NCBI RefSeq assembly: GCF_042660675.1
Contig: NZ_JBHSUL010000031.1
Span: forward strand, 1-64,000
DNA: 64,000 nucleotides
Source of the DNA: Marinilactibacillus sp042660675
GTDB taxonomy: Bacteria; Bacillota; Bacilli; Lactobacillales; Carnobacteriaceae_A
Direction of reading: 5' to 3'
Below, one piece after another: positions 50,125-58,741 of the stretch (positions are counted from its first letter, which is position 1; each line of letters begins with the position of its first letter). The notes beneath the pieces are model-generated. The model was not told the DNA's origin, made no database searches, and worked only from the letters and a program-made list of their open reading frames with translations. The position numbers and the translations under genes were made by a program.

Positions 50125-50873
50125 TGTTCTATCATTATATAGCCATAGCGAGTGACTTTGTAAATGGAAAAAGAATTGCTTGGCACTATCCCTCAGACGA
50201 AAAATTAGATAAAGAAAGAATTCGACAGTTTATGAAGAATGCAGAAAAACAAGGTAGTACATTCTTCGGGGTGCACAAATTGACTACTCATAGTAAGGAT
50301 TGGGAATCAGTAGTAGAGAAAGATTCTTTTTTCGAAGATGTCTTAGCAACAGAAAACGAAGATGAGTTATTTAGAATGTTAGAGGAAGATAAGGAAATTT
50401 ACGCAATGGACGTTGCTACATTTATTTTAGCACTGAAATCTATGTCGCACTTAAAATTGCAAAAACTGCTTTATCTCGCTTATGCTGATTATCTTAGCCG
50501 ATATAAAGAACCCCTATTTAAGGATGATATTGTCTCTTATAAATATGGACCCATAGTAGAAAAAGTTTATCAACTATTCAAAAAATACGGCGCTGAGGAA
50601 ATAACGGATAGCGAGAAATATGCTTTCTGTGTAAAGGATACAGTAGTACCGCCACTACTCATGAAACTCTCTAATTCAAATAAAGGAGAGGAAGCAATCG
50701 AATCCATTTTGAACACAATCGACCACTATGAAAGCTATACGGCTAATCAGTTGGTTACTTTAACACATTCAAAAGATAGTCCTTGGAGTAAAACGTATAG
50801 TACTGACCAAAAAAATACCGTGATAATAGATGAAAACATTCTTAAGTATCATGTGAATGAATCAATTGTATAA
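50124..50873 (+). CDS. Panacea-domain (DUF4065) antitoxin-like protein PanA
   Basis: A 249-residue protein with a C-terminal Panacea/DUF4065 domain (SocA/GepA-like). LKLQKLLYLAYADYLSRYKE followed by FKDDIVSYKYGPIVEKVYQL, and later HSKDSPWSKTY, are its conserved blocks (about residues 110-235). The N-terminal 90 residues form a separate domain I cannot name. Panacea proteins neutralise many unrelated toxins, including RelA/SpoT-type synthetases. It begins at GTG 50124 inside the stop of the broken toxin gene, behind GGAGAG, so it was translationally coupled. It appears intact, an orphaned antitoxin. Confidence 0.85.
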   Translation: MFYHYIAIASDFVNGKRIAWHYPSDEKLDKERIRQFMKNAEKQGSTFFGVHKLTTHSKDWESVVEKDSFFEDVLATENEDELFRMLEEDKEIYAMDVATFILALKSMSHLKLQKLLYLAYADYLSRYKEPLFKDDIVSYKYGPIVEKVYQLFKKYGAEEITDSEKYAFCVKDTVVPPLLMKLSNSNKGEEAIESILNTIDHYESYTANQLVTLTHSKDSPWSKTYSTDQKNTVIIDENILKYHVNESIV

Positions 50874-50885
50874 GAGGAAAGCAGA

Positions 50886-50927
50886 GACCGAGTAGGCAAA
50901 GCGAAAGCTAAGTTTACTTGGTTTTTT
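50886..50927 (+). terminator. Terminator after panA
   Basis: ACCGAGTA pairs with a TTACTTGGT arm around a GGCAAAGCGAAAGC loop, then Ts. Sequence and loop are a diverged version of the cassette terminators at 42325 and 47548. Confidence 0.7.
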
Positions 50928-50964
50928 ACTTAAAACTAAAAGGAGAGTGGTAGATTTAGATTAT

Positions 50965-51423
50965 TTACTTAATTAGACCCATGAAATTTCGTTCTTTCAA
51001 AAGCGTATAGTTCATGCTATAGGTGGTTTCACCCAATATAGTATAAACCCAACTTGCGTATTTAGTGTAAAAATAGTAGGCTTTATTTCCATAATTAAAC
51101 TGTATGTAATCATTTGAAATGTATCTCTTTAAGGCGAACTCTTCTAAATCAGAGTAGTTGATTTTAGTAACATGATCGTCAATTGGTTCTTCAAAATAAA
51201 CAGTATCAAGTATAATCAATTGATCTGTAGTGAAAACCAAGTAATAGAATTTAAAAAAGAATCGTCTTTCAAATATACCTAAACCGGAAGGGTCATGTAT
51301 AAAAGGGTGTGATCCTTTTACAGCTCTAAAGTAGTTGTGATTGATAAAAACTCCCAATTCTCTCAAGGTCTTTTCTAAACGTTTAGCATCTTGTTCAATC
51401 GTATAAAGCATTTCCTGGTTCAT
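50965..51423 (-). CDS. Hypothetical 152-residue protein
   Basis: A soluble protein of unknown function. An N-terminal helix (LYTIEQDAKRLEKTLRELGV) is followed by a beta-rich region (FKFYYLVFTTDQLIILDTVY) and a C-terminal helix. The pattern resembles bacterial PH-like (YokE-type) domains, but similarity is too weak to assign. A strong AAGGAGG precedes the ATG. It is monocistronic with AT-rich codon use, lies between panA and galE, and may be an accessory gene. Confidence 0.6.
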   Translation of the reverse strand: MNQEMLYTIEQDAKRLEKTLRELGVFINHNYFRAVKGSHPFIHDPSGLGIFERRFFFKFYYLVFTTDQLIILDTVYFEEPIDDHVTKINYSDLEEFALKRYISNDYIQFNYGNKAYYFYTKYASWVYTILGETTYSMNYTLLKERNFMGLIK

Positions 51424-51520
51424 TGATTTGACCTCCTTTACTTTTTAGCTACTAAAAATTTATAGAGTTAACAGCGCTAGGTTTCCTCAAAATAACATAA
51501 GGTCATTGTATTTTCAAACA

Positions 51521-51555
51521 AACAAAGGACGAAGCCATCAGCTTCGTCCTTTGTT
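51521..51555 (-). terminator. Terminator of galE
   Basis: A perfect 15-bp stem AACAAAGGACGAAGC/GCTTCGTCCTTTGTT with a CATCA loop, T-rich on the minus strand. Confidence 0.88.
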
Positions 51556-51557
51556 AT

Positions 51558-52571
51558 TTATGCATACCCATTAGGGTTATTTTTTTGCCAGTTCCAAGAG
51601 TCGCGACACATATCTTCCAAGCCCAGTTCCGCAGCCCAGTTCAGTTTCTCGTGCGCTTTTTTAGAATCCGCATAACTTGTTGCGATATCTCCAGGACGAC
51701 GATCAACGATTTCGTAAGGAACCTCTACGTCATTCGCTGTTTCAAATGCTTTCACCACATCCAGAACAGAGTAGCCAACACCAGTACCTAGATTGTAAGC
51801 TTCAGCTCCACCGATAGACTCTAGTACACTTTCTACCGCACGAATATGACCTTTCGCCAAGTCCTTAACGTGGATGTAATCTCTAACGCCCGTACCGTCT
51901 TCAGTATCGTAATCATTTCCAAAAACTGCTAATTTTTCACGCTTTCCAACAGCCACTTGCGTGATATAAGGCATCAAGTTATTTGGAATATCATTTGGAT
52001 CTTCACCGATGCGACCAGATTCATGAGCACCAATTGGGTTAAAGTAGCGTAGTAGGGCTGCACTCCATGATGGATCAGCCGCAACTTGATCTTGAATAAA
52101 TTGTTCGATAAATAATTTAGTCGTTCCATAAGGATTTGTTGTTGAAAGAGGCATATCCTCAGTAAACGGTGCTTGATTGTTCATGCCATAAACGGTTGCA
52201 CTCGAGCTGAATACGATGTTTTTAACGTTATATTCATTCATCAGCTCCATTAATACAATTGAGCTGAGTAGATTATTATGATAATACTTCAATGGTTCAG
52301 CTACGGATTCGCCAACAGCCTTGTAACCAGCGAAGTGAATCACAGCCTCAAGATCATGTTGTTCAAAAATCTTAGCGAGTGCTTGTTTATCAGAAACATC
52401 AGCTTCATGGAACACAAAGTCTTTTCCAGAAAGTTCCTTGATTCGGTTCAAGACTTCTGGTTTTGAATTAGAAAAATCATCAACGATGACCACTTCATGA
52501 TTTTCATTCAATAACTCAATAACTGTGTGAGAACCAATGTATCCCGCACCGCCTGTAACTAATATCGCCAT
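51558..52571 (-). CDS. galE: UDP-glucose 4-epimerase
   Basis: A 337-residue short-chain dehydrogenase that interconverts UDP-glucose and UDP-galactose. The NAD motif is VTGGAGYIGSHTVIELL at the N-terminus, and the catalytic Ser and Tyr-x-x-x-Lys are in FSSSATVYG and TNPYGTTKLFIEQ. Substrate-binding blocks are LRYFNPIGAHESGRIGEDP and DYIHVKDLAKGH. AAGGAG precedes the ATG. It is monocistronic with its own terminator. Away from a Leloir cluster but near surface-polysaccharide genes, it probably supplies UDP-galactose for envelope glycans. Confidence 0.95.
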   Translation of the reverse strand: MAILVTGGAGYIGSHTVIELLNENHEVVIVDDFSNSKPEVLNRIKELSGKDFVFHEADVSDKQALAKIFEQHDLEAVIHFAGYKAVGESVAEPLKYYHNNLLSSIVLMELMNEYNVKNIVFSSSATVYGMNNQAPFTEDMPLSTTNPYGTTKLFIEQFIQDQVAADPSWSAALLRYFNPIGAHESGRIGEDPNDIPNNLMPYITQVAVGKREKLAVFGNDYDTEDGTGVRDYIHVKDLAKGHIRAVESVLESIGGAEAYNLGTGVGYSVLDVVKAFETANDVEVPYEIVDRRPGDIATSYADSKKAHEKLNWAAELGLEDMCRDSWNWQKNNPNGYA

Positions 52572-52796
52572 AGTATCGCTCCTTTATTTGTATGTAGCAA
52601 TAAAATAAAAGGGATCAATTGTAACCCCTTTTAAAGTTCAATTCATTCTACCATAAGTTCATAAAAGATGCATTCTGTAAAAGGATAAGATCACAACTAT
52701 CTAATTCTTAAAAAGTAATATATACTTTAAAAAAATACAACGGACGACATTTATTAAAGTTATAATGTGAATAAACTACTTAAGGGGAGAAATAAT

Positions 52797-53903
52797 TTGT
52801 TTTTAATTGATCGAGAAAAGAACGAAGCAATTCCTTTAAATAAAATGTCTTTTCAAGAACTAAAATTTAAAGAGAGAGCTCATCTTCAAGAATGGATTTG
52901 TAAGAACACAAATTTATTAGGAGAAAGATTGCTTGTTATACAAAAAGAATTTAGTAGCTTTGATGATACGAGAGAACGATTAGATTTATTGGCTTTAGAC
53001 GAATCTGGTAATCTCGTAATTGTTGAAAATAAACTGGACGATAGCGGTAAAGATGTAGTGTGGCAATCATTGAAGTATGCTTCATACTGTTCGGGACTGG
53101 CTAAAAGCGACATTCGAGAAATTTTCCAGAAGTACTTAGATAGTATAGGCAATAAACAACTTGCTGAAGATGAATTATGTGAGTTTTTGGAAGCAGAAGA
53201 TTATAGTGAAATAGAATTAAATAATGATGATCAAAGGATTATTATGGTTGCGGCTAATTTTAGAAAAGAAGTAACTTCTACGGCTATGTGGTTGTTAGAT
53301 CATAATATTAAGGTGAAATGTATAAAGGTAACACCTTATGAATATAAGAATCAGATATTTTTAGATACTGAACAAATCATACCGATTATTGATGCAGAAG
53401 ACTACTTGATAAAAATCGGACAAAAGAAGCAAGAACAACTTACAACAAAAGAAGATAAGCAATCAAGGCATGTAATTAGACTTGAATTCTGGAATCAACT
53501 ATTAAAAGAGATGAATCAAAAATCACCTTTATTTTCAAATATAAGTCCTTCAAAAGATAATTGGATTAGTTGTGGAAGTGGGTATAGTGGGATGTCATAC
53601 TCGTTTGTTATTACTAAAAAGTTTTGTCATGTTGAGCTATACATTGGTAGAGGAAGTAAGGAAGACAATAAATTTTTATTCGATCAATTATATTCAAAGA
53701 AAGACGAAATAGAAGCAGCTTTTAAAAATAGTCTTAATTGGCAACGCCTAGAGGATAAAAAAGGTTGTAGAATAGCTTTTAAATTAGAAGGTGTAAATGC
53801 TTTTAATCGAGAGGACTGGCCAAAAATGATTCGTTTTATGTCGATGAATATGATTCGCTTTGAAGCTGTGTTCAAAGACGTTTTACAAGGTATTGTAAAA
53901 TAG
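52797..53903 (+). CDS. PD-(D/E)XK-type nuclease-like protein with DUF4268
   Basis: A 368-residue protein. The N-terminal half resembles NucS/EndoMS-like endonuclease domains: RLDLLALDESGNLVIVENKL gives a D-(x)n-ExK motif with Asp63, Glu77 and Lys79 (normally Glu-x-Lys). The C-terminal part (about 225-365) matches DUF4268, found in restriction- and defence-related proteins. The start is TTG 52797 behind GGGGAG, because TATAAT at 52761-52766 places the GTG at 52767 upstream of transcription. Codon use is very AT-rich compared with galE, suggesting transfer. A stand-alone nuclease or anti-phage role is possible but unproven. Confidence 0.75.
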   Translation: MFLIDREKNEAIPLNKMSFQELKFKERAHLQEWICKNTNLLGERLLVIQKEFSSFDDTRERLDLLALDESGNLVIVENKLDDSGKDVVWQSLKYASYCSGLAKSDIREIFQKYLDSIGNKQLAEDELCEFLEAEDYSEIELNNDDQRIIMVAANFRKEVTSTAMWLLDHNIKVKCIKVTPYEYKNQIFLDTEQIIPIIDAEDYLIKIGQKKQEQLTTKEDKQSRHVIRLEFWNQLLKEMNQKSPLFSNISPSKDNWISCGSGYSGMSYSFVITKKFCHVELYIGRGSKEDNKFLFDQLYSKKDEIEAAFKNSLNWQRLEDKKGCRIAFKLEGVNAFNREDWPKMIRFMSMNMIRFEAVFKDVLQGIVK

Positions 53904-53947
53904 TTGGTTCCACGAATAAAAAGAAATGAGCATTAGTATATTGAGAA

Positions 53948-54075
53948 GGCTTGGACCAAACTAGCCAAATAGAAGAAAGCCGTCAAACCTAGGATATTTA
54001 TCCCTTGTTTTGACGGCTATTCTACTTGTCTAATTTTACAAAACAATATTAATCAGAGACTTTGTCCCAGTCTCC
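53948..54075 (-). repeat. 128-bp structured repeat, copy 1 (inverted)
   Basis: Read on the minus strand, this matches 58467-58594 over its whole length: GACTGGGACA at one end, a GCCGTCAAAAC/GTTTTGACGGC-type inner hairpin, then TTCTTCTATTTGG and an end that pairs with the start. Copy 1 and copy 2 face each other across the nuclease gene. The rest of 53904-54264 is AT-rich leader for the nuclease gene with no other gene. Confidence 0.85.
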
Positions 54076-54264
54076 TTTGGTTATTTAACGAACAATATCT
54101 GGTATGGTTTGAAATTCGTATGCTTATAGGCGTTTAATATCTCGGATTAGGAGTTATATTTACATTTAATTTACAAATTAACGAAATATTTTCTAAACAT
54201 TAACATGAATATTTGTTACACTTATGGAGGCGATCAGTATACTTGATAAACAAAGGAGAGTTTT

Positions 54265-57200
54265 ATGTTAAAGAAAACAATTACTTCTGCATTAACGGCC
54301 TCGTTGCTTGCAACGTCTGTGCCAATGAATGTAGTCGCAGTGACAGCTAGTGAAATTGGAACAACAGAAAGCGGGACGTTGGCGGAAGAAGCGGTTTATG
54401 CCGATAGTTTAATATTTTCTACATATGTAGAAGGATCTAGTAACAATAAAGCTTTTGAAATTTACAATGGCACAGGAAGTACAGTAGATCTTGATGGATA
54501 TCAAGTCGAATTATATCCAAATGGAAACACAGATCCCAATTCTACTTATCAACTACAAGGAGTTCTTGAACATGGAGAGACATTAGTCATTGTTAACCCT
54601 AGAGCTTCAGAAGCATTGCTTGCTTATGCAGATATTCAAAATGGTGGCGTAACAGGTTATAATGGTGACGACGCTCTTGTACTTAGAAATAATGGACAAG
54701 TGATTGATTCATTTGGTCAAGTTGGAGAACAAATCGATTGGGGAAAAGACGTAACATTAGTTAGAAATCAGGATGTACTGTCAGGGAAAACTGTCGAAAC
54801 AGATGCATTCGACCCAGCGAATGAATGGACAGAGTATCCTCAGGACACTTTCAATTATTTAGGATCCCATTTAATGACAGGCGTACCTGGAGAAGCAAAT
54901 CCAACCGTACCTGGAGAGCCAGAAGAAGAACTTTCACTGATTTCAATGGCTGATGCTAGAACTTTGGGAACTGGAAATGAAGTACTGGTACAAGGCGTTA
55001 TAACAGCTAAACTAAACAACACGGTACAGTTCGAAGATGAAACGGGTGCATTCGCTATTTTCCCTGCGAGTGCGGTTCAAGCTGAAGTCGGACAACAAAT
55101 CACAGTTAGAGGCAATATCAGTCAATACAATAATCTTTTACAATTACAAAATATTACGGTACTTGAAACGGAAGATGCAGAAGCTGTTCAACCAAGAAAG
55201 ATTACTGGTTCTCAAGTAGCTTTAGAAAATGAATCCAGACTTATTGAGCTTGAAAACGTGGAGATTATTTCTGCAGCTGGAGGATCTGAGACATCAACAA
55301 ACTATACGGTTCGTGCTGATGGAACAGAATTTGTATTAAGAGACGAAAGAAATGAACTAGATATCCAAGTAGGGGAAACCTATGAAACTGTAGCGGGTAT
55401 CGTTCAATTTTTCAACAATACGTGGCAAGTTATTCCTCGCTCAATCAATGACGTATTATTAGATTCATCAATTGTTCAAGCGCCACAAGCCAACGTAAAT
55501 TCTGGAACGGTAGCTAGCGGAACAAAAATTCAATTGTCTTCTCGTTCCGAAAATGTAGACATCTATTACACAACAGATGGTTCTGAGCCTTCAATAGACT
55601 CGACATTATATACTGAACCGATTGAATTAACAGAAGATATTAGTCTTAAAGCAATTGCTGTTAGAGAAGATGCAGAATTAAGTTCAATTGCAGAATTTAA
55701 CTATACGGTTTATGATGCGGAAACAGGAATTATGATTCATGATATTCAAGGACCGGGACATGTCTCACCATTTGATGGACAAACGGTTAATGATGTTCGC
55801 GGAATCGTAACGTACAAGTATGAAATTAGAGGTGCTGTATATGCACATGTTCAAACGGAAGATGACTTAAGAGATGGAGATCGTAATACTTCGGAAGCCA
55901 TTGTCGTATACCTTGGAGGACGTAACTTCGCTCCTGACATCAATGTCGGAGATCATGTTGCGGTAACTGGTCAAGTCAGTGAGTATTATATTGATGGATT
56001 TTCAGAAAAAGAAGACACAGATTTATCAGTCACACAAATCAACGCCAGAGATGACCGTGGTGGATCAGTAGAAATTATTGAAACAGGTATGGAATTACCT
56101 GAAGCCATCGTCATTGACGAAGTACCTGACGAAGTGATTTCACCACTTGGATTTGAAGAATTTAATCCTGAACTTTATGCCATCGACTTCTGGGAAGCCA
56201 TGGAAGCGATGCGCGTAGAAGTGAGTGATGTGAGAGCTGTCTCACCGCAAGACCATGGTGATGTTGTGACTGTTTTAGATTCTCACGAAGCAGAAACTGT
56301 AAATGGTGGAATTTTACTCAAAGAAGATGATTTGAATCCTGAAAGAATCGGGTTCCGTCCTCAACCAAACAATGCAGCTAGAGACTTTAACGTTCTAACG
56401 GGAGATAAATTTGAAGGAACACTAACAGGTGTTGTGATGTATGATTACGGCAACTACAAGATTTATACAGACTTAGCAGATATGGAAGCTATTCATCAAC
56501 CTGCAAACAATCAACCTCAACAAACAACGATTGAATCTGTTGAAGATCAGTTAACTGTTGCATCATATAACCTTGAAAACTTTGCTGCGACGACAAGTCA
56601 GACTTCTAATGAAAAAGCTGAAAGACTGGCAAATGCGATTGGAAATGACTTGAACAGTCCCGACATCGTTGGTTTAACAGAGGTACAAGATAACGATGGG
56701 CCAAGTGCTGGAGGACCCGAAGCAGATCAATCTTACGAAAGATTGATTGACGCTATCTTTGCAGCATCAGGTACTAAATACGAATACGTTAATATCGATC
56801 CTGTAATGAACCAAGATGGTGGACAACCAAATGCGAATATACAAGTTGGTTTTATCTATAATCCTGAACGAGTATCTTTTGTAGATTCGATTGAAAAAGG
56901 AGACGCTACAACAGCTGCAGGTTACGAGGATGGAAATATGACAGTAAATCCTGGCCGTATTGACCCAGAAAACCCAGTTTTCAGTAATTCAAGAAAACCA
57001 CTAGCTGCTCAATTTGACTTCCAGGGAGAACAAGTGATTACAATCATTAACCACTGGAATTCTAAACGTGGAGATGATGCGACTTTCGGACAAAATCAGC
57101 CGATTGAATATGGTAGTGAAGTAAAACGTAAAGGGATTGCAGAAGCTGTTACAGCATTTGTTGAAGAAGTATCAACAGATAATCCAGATGCGAATATTGT

Positions 57201-58428
57201 CTCAATGGGTGATTTCAATGACTTCCAGTGGACAGATGCCCTGAAAATTCACGAAGGAGACTATCTGACAAATATGGTCAACTCAGTGCCGCTTGAAGAA
57301 CGTTATTCTTATGTATACCAAGGAAGTTCACAGGTACTTGACCATATTTTAGTATCAAACCACTTAGCAGAAAATACAAAAATCGATATGCTTAAAATTA
57401 ATGCTGATTTCACGGATGAATCTGGAAGAGCAAGCGATCACGATCCAGTAATCGTTCAAATTGCCTTCGCTGACTCTGACGAAACAGAAGTACCAGAAGA
57501 ACCTGAAACGCCAGAAGTTCCTGAGGATCCAGAAATCAAAGTTTCTAGAATTGCTGGTGAAAAGAGATTTGATACAGCTGTTGAAACTAGTAAAGCTGGA
57601 TGGGAGCGTTCGGATGTCGTGGTCATTGCGAATGGATTTGAATTCGCCGATGCTCTTGCTGGAGCGCCTTTGGCGGCTGAGTTAGATGCACCCATTCTTT
57701 TAAGCCGTAATGATAAACTGGACGATGTTGTAATGGAAGAAATCCAGAGATTAGGTGCTACACGTGCTGTAATCCTTGGTGGAGATAATGCTGTTGGTAG
57801 ACAAGTTAACCAACAACTTGGAAGAAACGGTATTTATACTAGAAGAATCGCTGGAGAAAATCGTTACGAAACAGCTAGGTTAATCTCTAGAGAAGTTTCT
57901 AATAGAACTTCTTCAGAAGAAGCCATCGTTGTAAGTGGACAAAACTTTGCCGATGCATTGAGTATTGCTTCGTATGCTAGTCAAGAAGGTATGCCAATCT
58001 ACCTCTCAAGAACCAATACACTTTCAGAAGAACTAGAAAATACACTTACTGACTACGAACAAGTTATGTTCATTGGTGGAGAAGCTGCCGTTAGTAGTGA
58101 AGTTGAAAGTACGATTGAAAAATCAGGAACAGCTACAACTCGTATTGCTGGAGATACTAGATACGATACCAATTTAGCGGTACTTGAAATGATGGATATC
58201 AATGGAGATAATCTATACGTTGCGACTGGAACGAACTTTGCGGACGCTTTAACTGGATCTGTTTTAGCTGGAATCGAAGGAACAGGTGTAGCATTAGTTA
58301 GAGATAATGAAAAAACACTTGAAAACTTTAAAACGTTTAGTGATCAATCCTCATTCGAACGTTATACAATTTTCGGAGGACCAGCTGCAGTATCATCAAG
58401 CATTGAAGAACGTCTAAATAACTTTTAG
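54265..58428 (+). CDS. Cell-wall-associated secreted nuclease (LTD, OB, chitobiase-like, EEP and three CWB2 domains)
   Basis: A 1387-residue secreted protein with signal peptide (about 1-28). Domains in order: lamin-tail domain (about 45-165); an OB-like nucleic-acid-binding domain (about 220-390); a chitobiase C-terminal-like module (YYTTDGSEPSIDSTLYTEPI, about 405-480); a YhcR-type OB region (about 485-745); and an endonuclease/exonuclease/phosphatase domain (about 760-1065). The EEP domain has ASYNLENF, a GLTEVQDNDG metal-site Glu, MGDFNDF and SDHDPVIV. Three cell-wall-binding type 2 repeats follow (starting RIAGEKRFDTA, RIAGENRYETA and RIAGDTRYDTN at about 1091, 1191, 1290). It resembles ExeM/NucH-type extracellular DNases; likely roles are DNA scavenging or biofilm turnover. 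Confidence 0.9.
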   Translation: MLKKTITSALTASLLATSVPMNVVAVTASEIGTTESGTLAEEAVYADSLIFSTYVEGSSNNKAFEIYNGTGSTVDLDGYQVELYPNGNTDPNSTYQLQGVLEHGETLVIVNPRASEALLAYADIQNGGVTGYNGDDALVLRNNGQVIDSFGQVGEQIDWGKDVTLVRNQDVLSGKTVETDAFDPANEWTEYPQDTFNYLGSHLMTGVPGEANPTVPGEPEEELSLISMADARTLGTGNEVLVQGVITAKLNNTVQFEDETGAFAIFPASAVQAEVGQQITVRGNISQYNNLLQLQNITVLETEDAEAVQPRKITGSQVALENESRLIELENVEIISAAGGSETSTNYTVRADGTEFVLRDERNELDIQVGETYETVAGIVQFFNNTWQVIPRSINDVLLDSSIVQAPQANVNSGTVASGTKIQLSSRSENVDIYYTTDGSEPSIDSTLYTEPIELTEDISLKAIAVREDAELSSIAEFNYTVYDAETGIMIHDIQGPGHVSPFDGQTVNDVRGIVTYKYEIRGAVYAHVQTEDDLRDGDRNTSEAIVVYLGGRNFAPDINVGDHVAVTGQVSEYYIDGFSEKEDTDLSVTQINARDDRGGSVEIIETGMELPEAIVIDEVPDEVISPLGFEEFNPELYAIDFWEAMEAMRVEVSDVRAVSPQDHGDVVTVLDSHEAETVNGGILLKEDDLNPERIGFRPQPNNAARDFNVLTGDKFEGTLTGVVMYDYGNYKIYTDLADMEAIHQPANNQPQQTTIESVEDQLTVASYNLENFAATTSQTSNEKAERLANAIGNDLNSPDIVGLTEVQDNDGPSAGGPEADQSYERLIDAIFAASGTKYEYVNIDPVMNQDGGQPNANIQVGFIYNPERVSFVDSIEKGDATTAAGYEDGNMTVNPGRIDPENPVFSNSRKPLAAQFDFQGEQVITIINHWNSKRGDDATFGQNQPIEYGSEVKRKGIAEAVTAFVEEVSTDNPDANIVSMGDFNDFQWTDALKIHEGDYLTNMVNSVPLEERYSYVYQGSSQVLDHILVSNHLAENTKIDMLKINADFTDESGRASDHDPVIVQIAFADSDETEVPEEPETPEVPEDPEIKVSRIAGEKRFDTAVETSKAGWERSDVVVIANGFEFADALAGAPLAAELDAPILLSRNDKLDDVVMEEIQRLGATRAVILGGDNAVGRQVNQQLGRNGIYTRRIAGENRYETARLISREVSNRTSSEEAIVVSGQNFADALSIASYASQEGMPIYLSRTNTLSEELENTLTDYEQVMFIGGEAAVSSEVESTIEKSGTATTRIAGDTRYDTNLAVLEMMDINGDNLYVATGTNFADALTGSVLAGIEGTGVALVRDNEKTLENFKTFSDQSSFERYTIFGGPAAVSSSIEERLNNF

Positions 58429-58466
58429 AAATATGCGAATTTAATGTAAGAAAATGAATAATTTCA

Positions 58467-58594
58467 GAGGCTGGGACAGAAGTTTCTGATCAATGTTGTT
58501 TCGTAAAATCAGAAAAGTAGAAAAGCCGTCAAATCAAGGGGTAGATATCCTAGATTTGACGTCTTTCTTCTATTTGGATGGTTTTGTCCCATCC
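58467..58594 (+). repeat. 128-bp structured repeat, copy 2 (direct)
   Basis: It begins GAGGCTGGGACAGAAG and ends TGTCCCATCC, which pairs with its beginning. Inside, a CGTCAAATC/GATTTGACG hairpin has a 17-base loop. It has clear homology to 53948-54075 in opposite orientation. It probably also terminates the nuclease transcript. The rest of 58429-58741 holds a presumed promoter region and no gene. Confidence 0.85.
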
Positions 58595-58741
58595 TTTTTT
58601 GAATTAAGCAGAGGTCAGTTATTAAAAGTTATCAAATATTTTCCGAAAATTGAATTTGATTAAAAAAGCTATGTTATAATTAAGAGAATTGCTTTAAAAT
58701 AGAAGCGAAGTAACCGTTTATCAATAGTTAGGAGAGGTATT

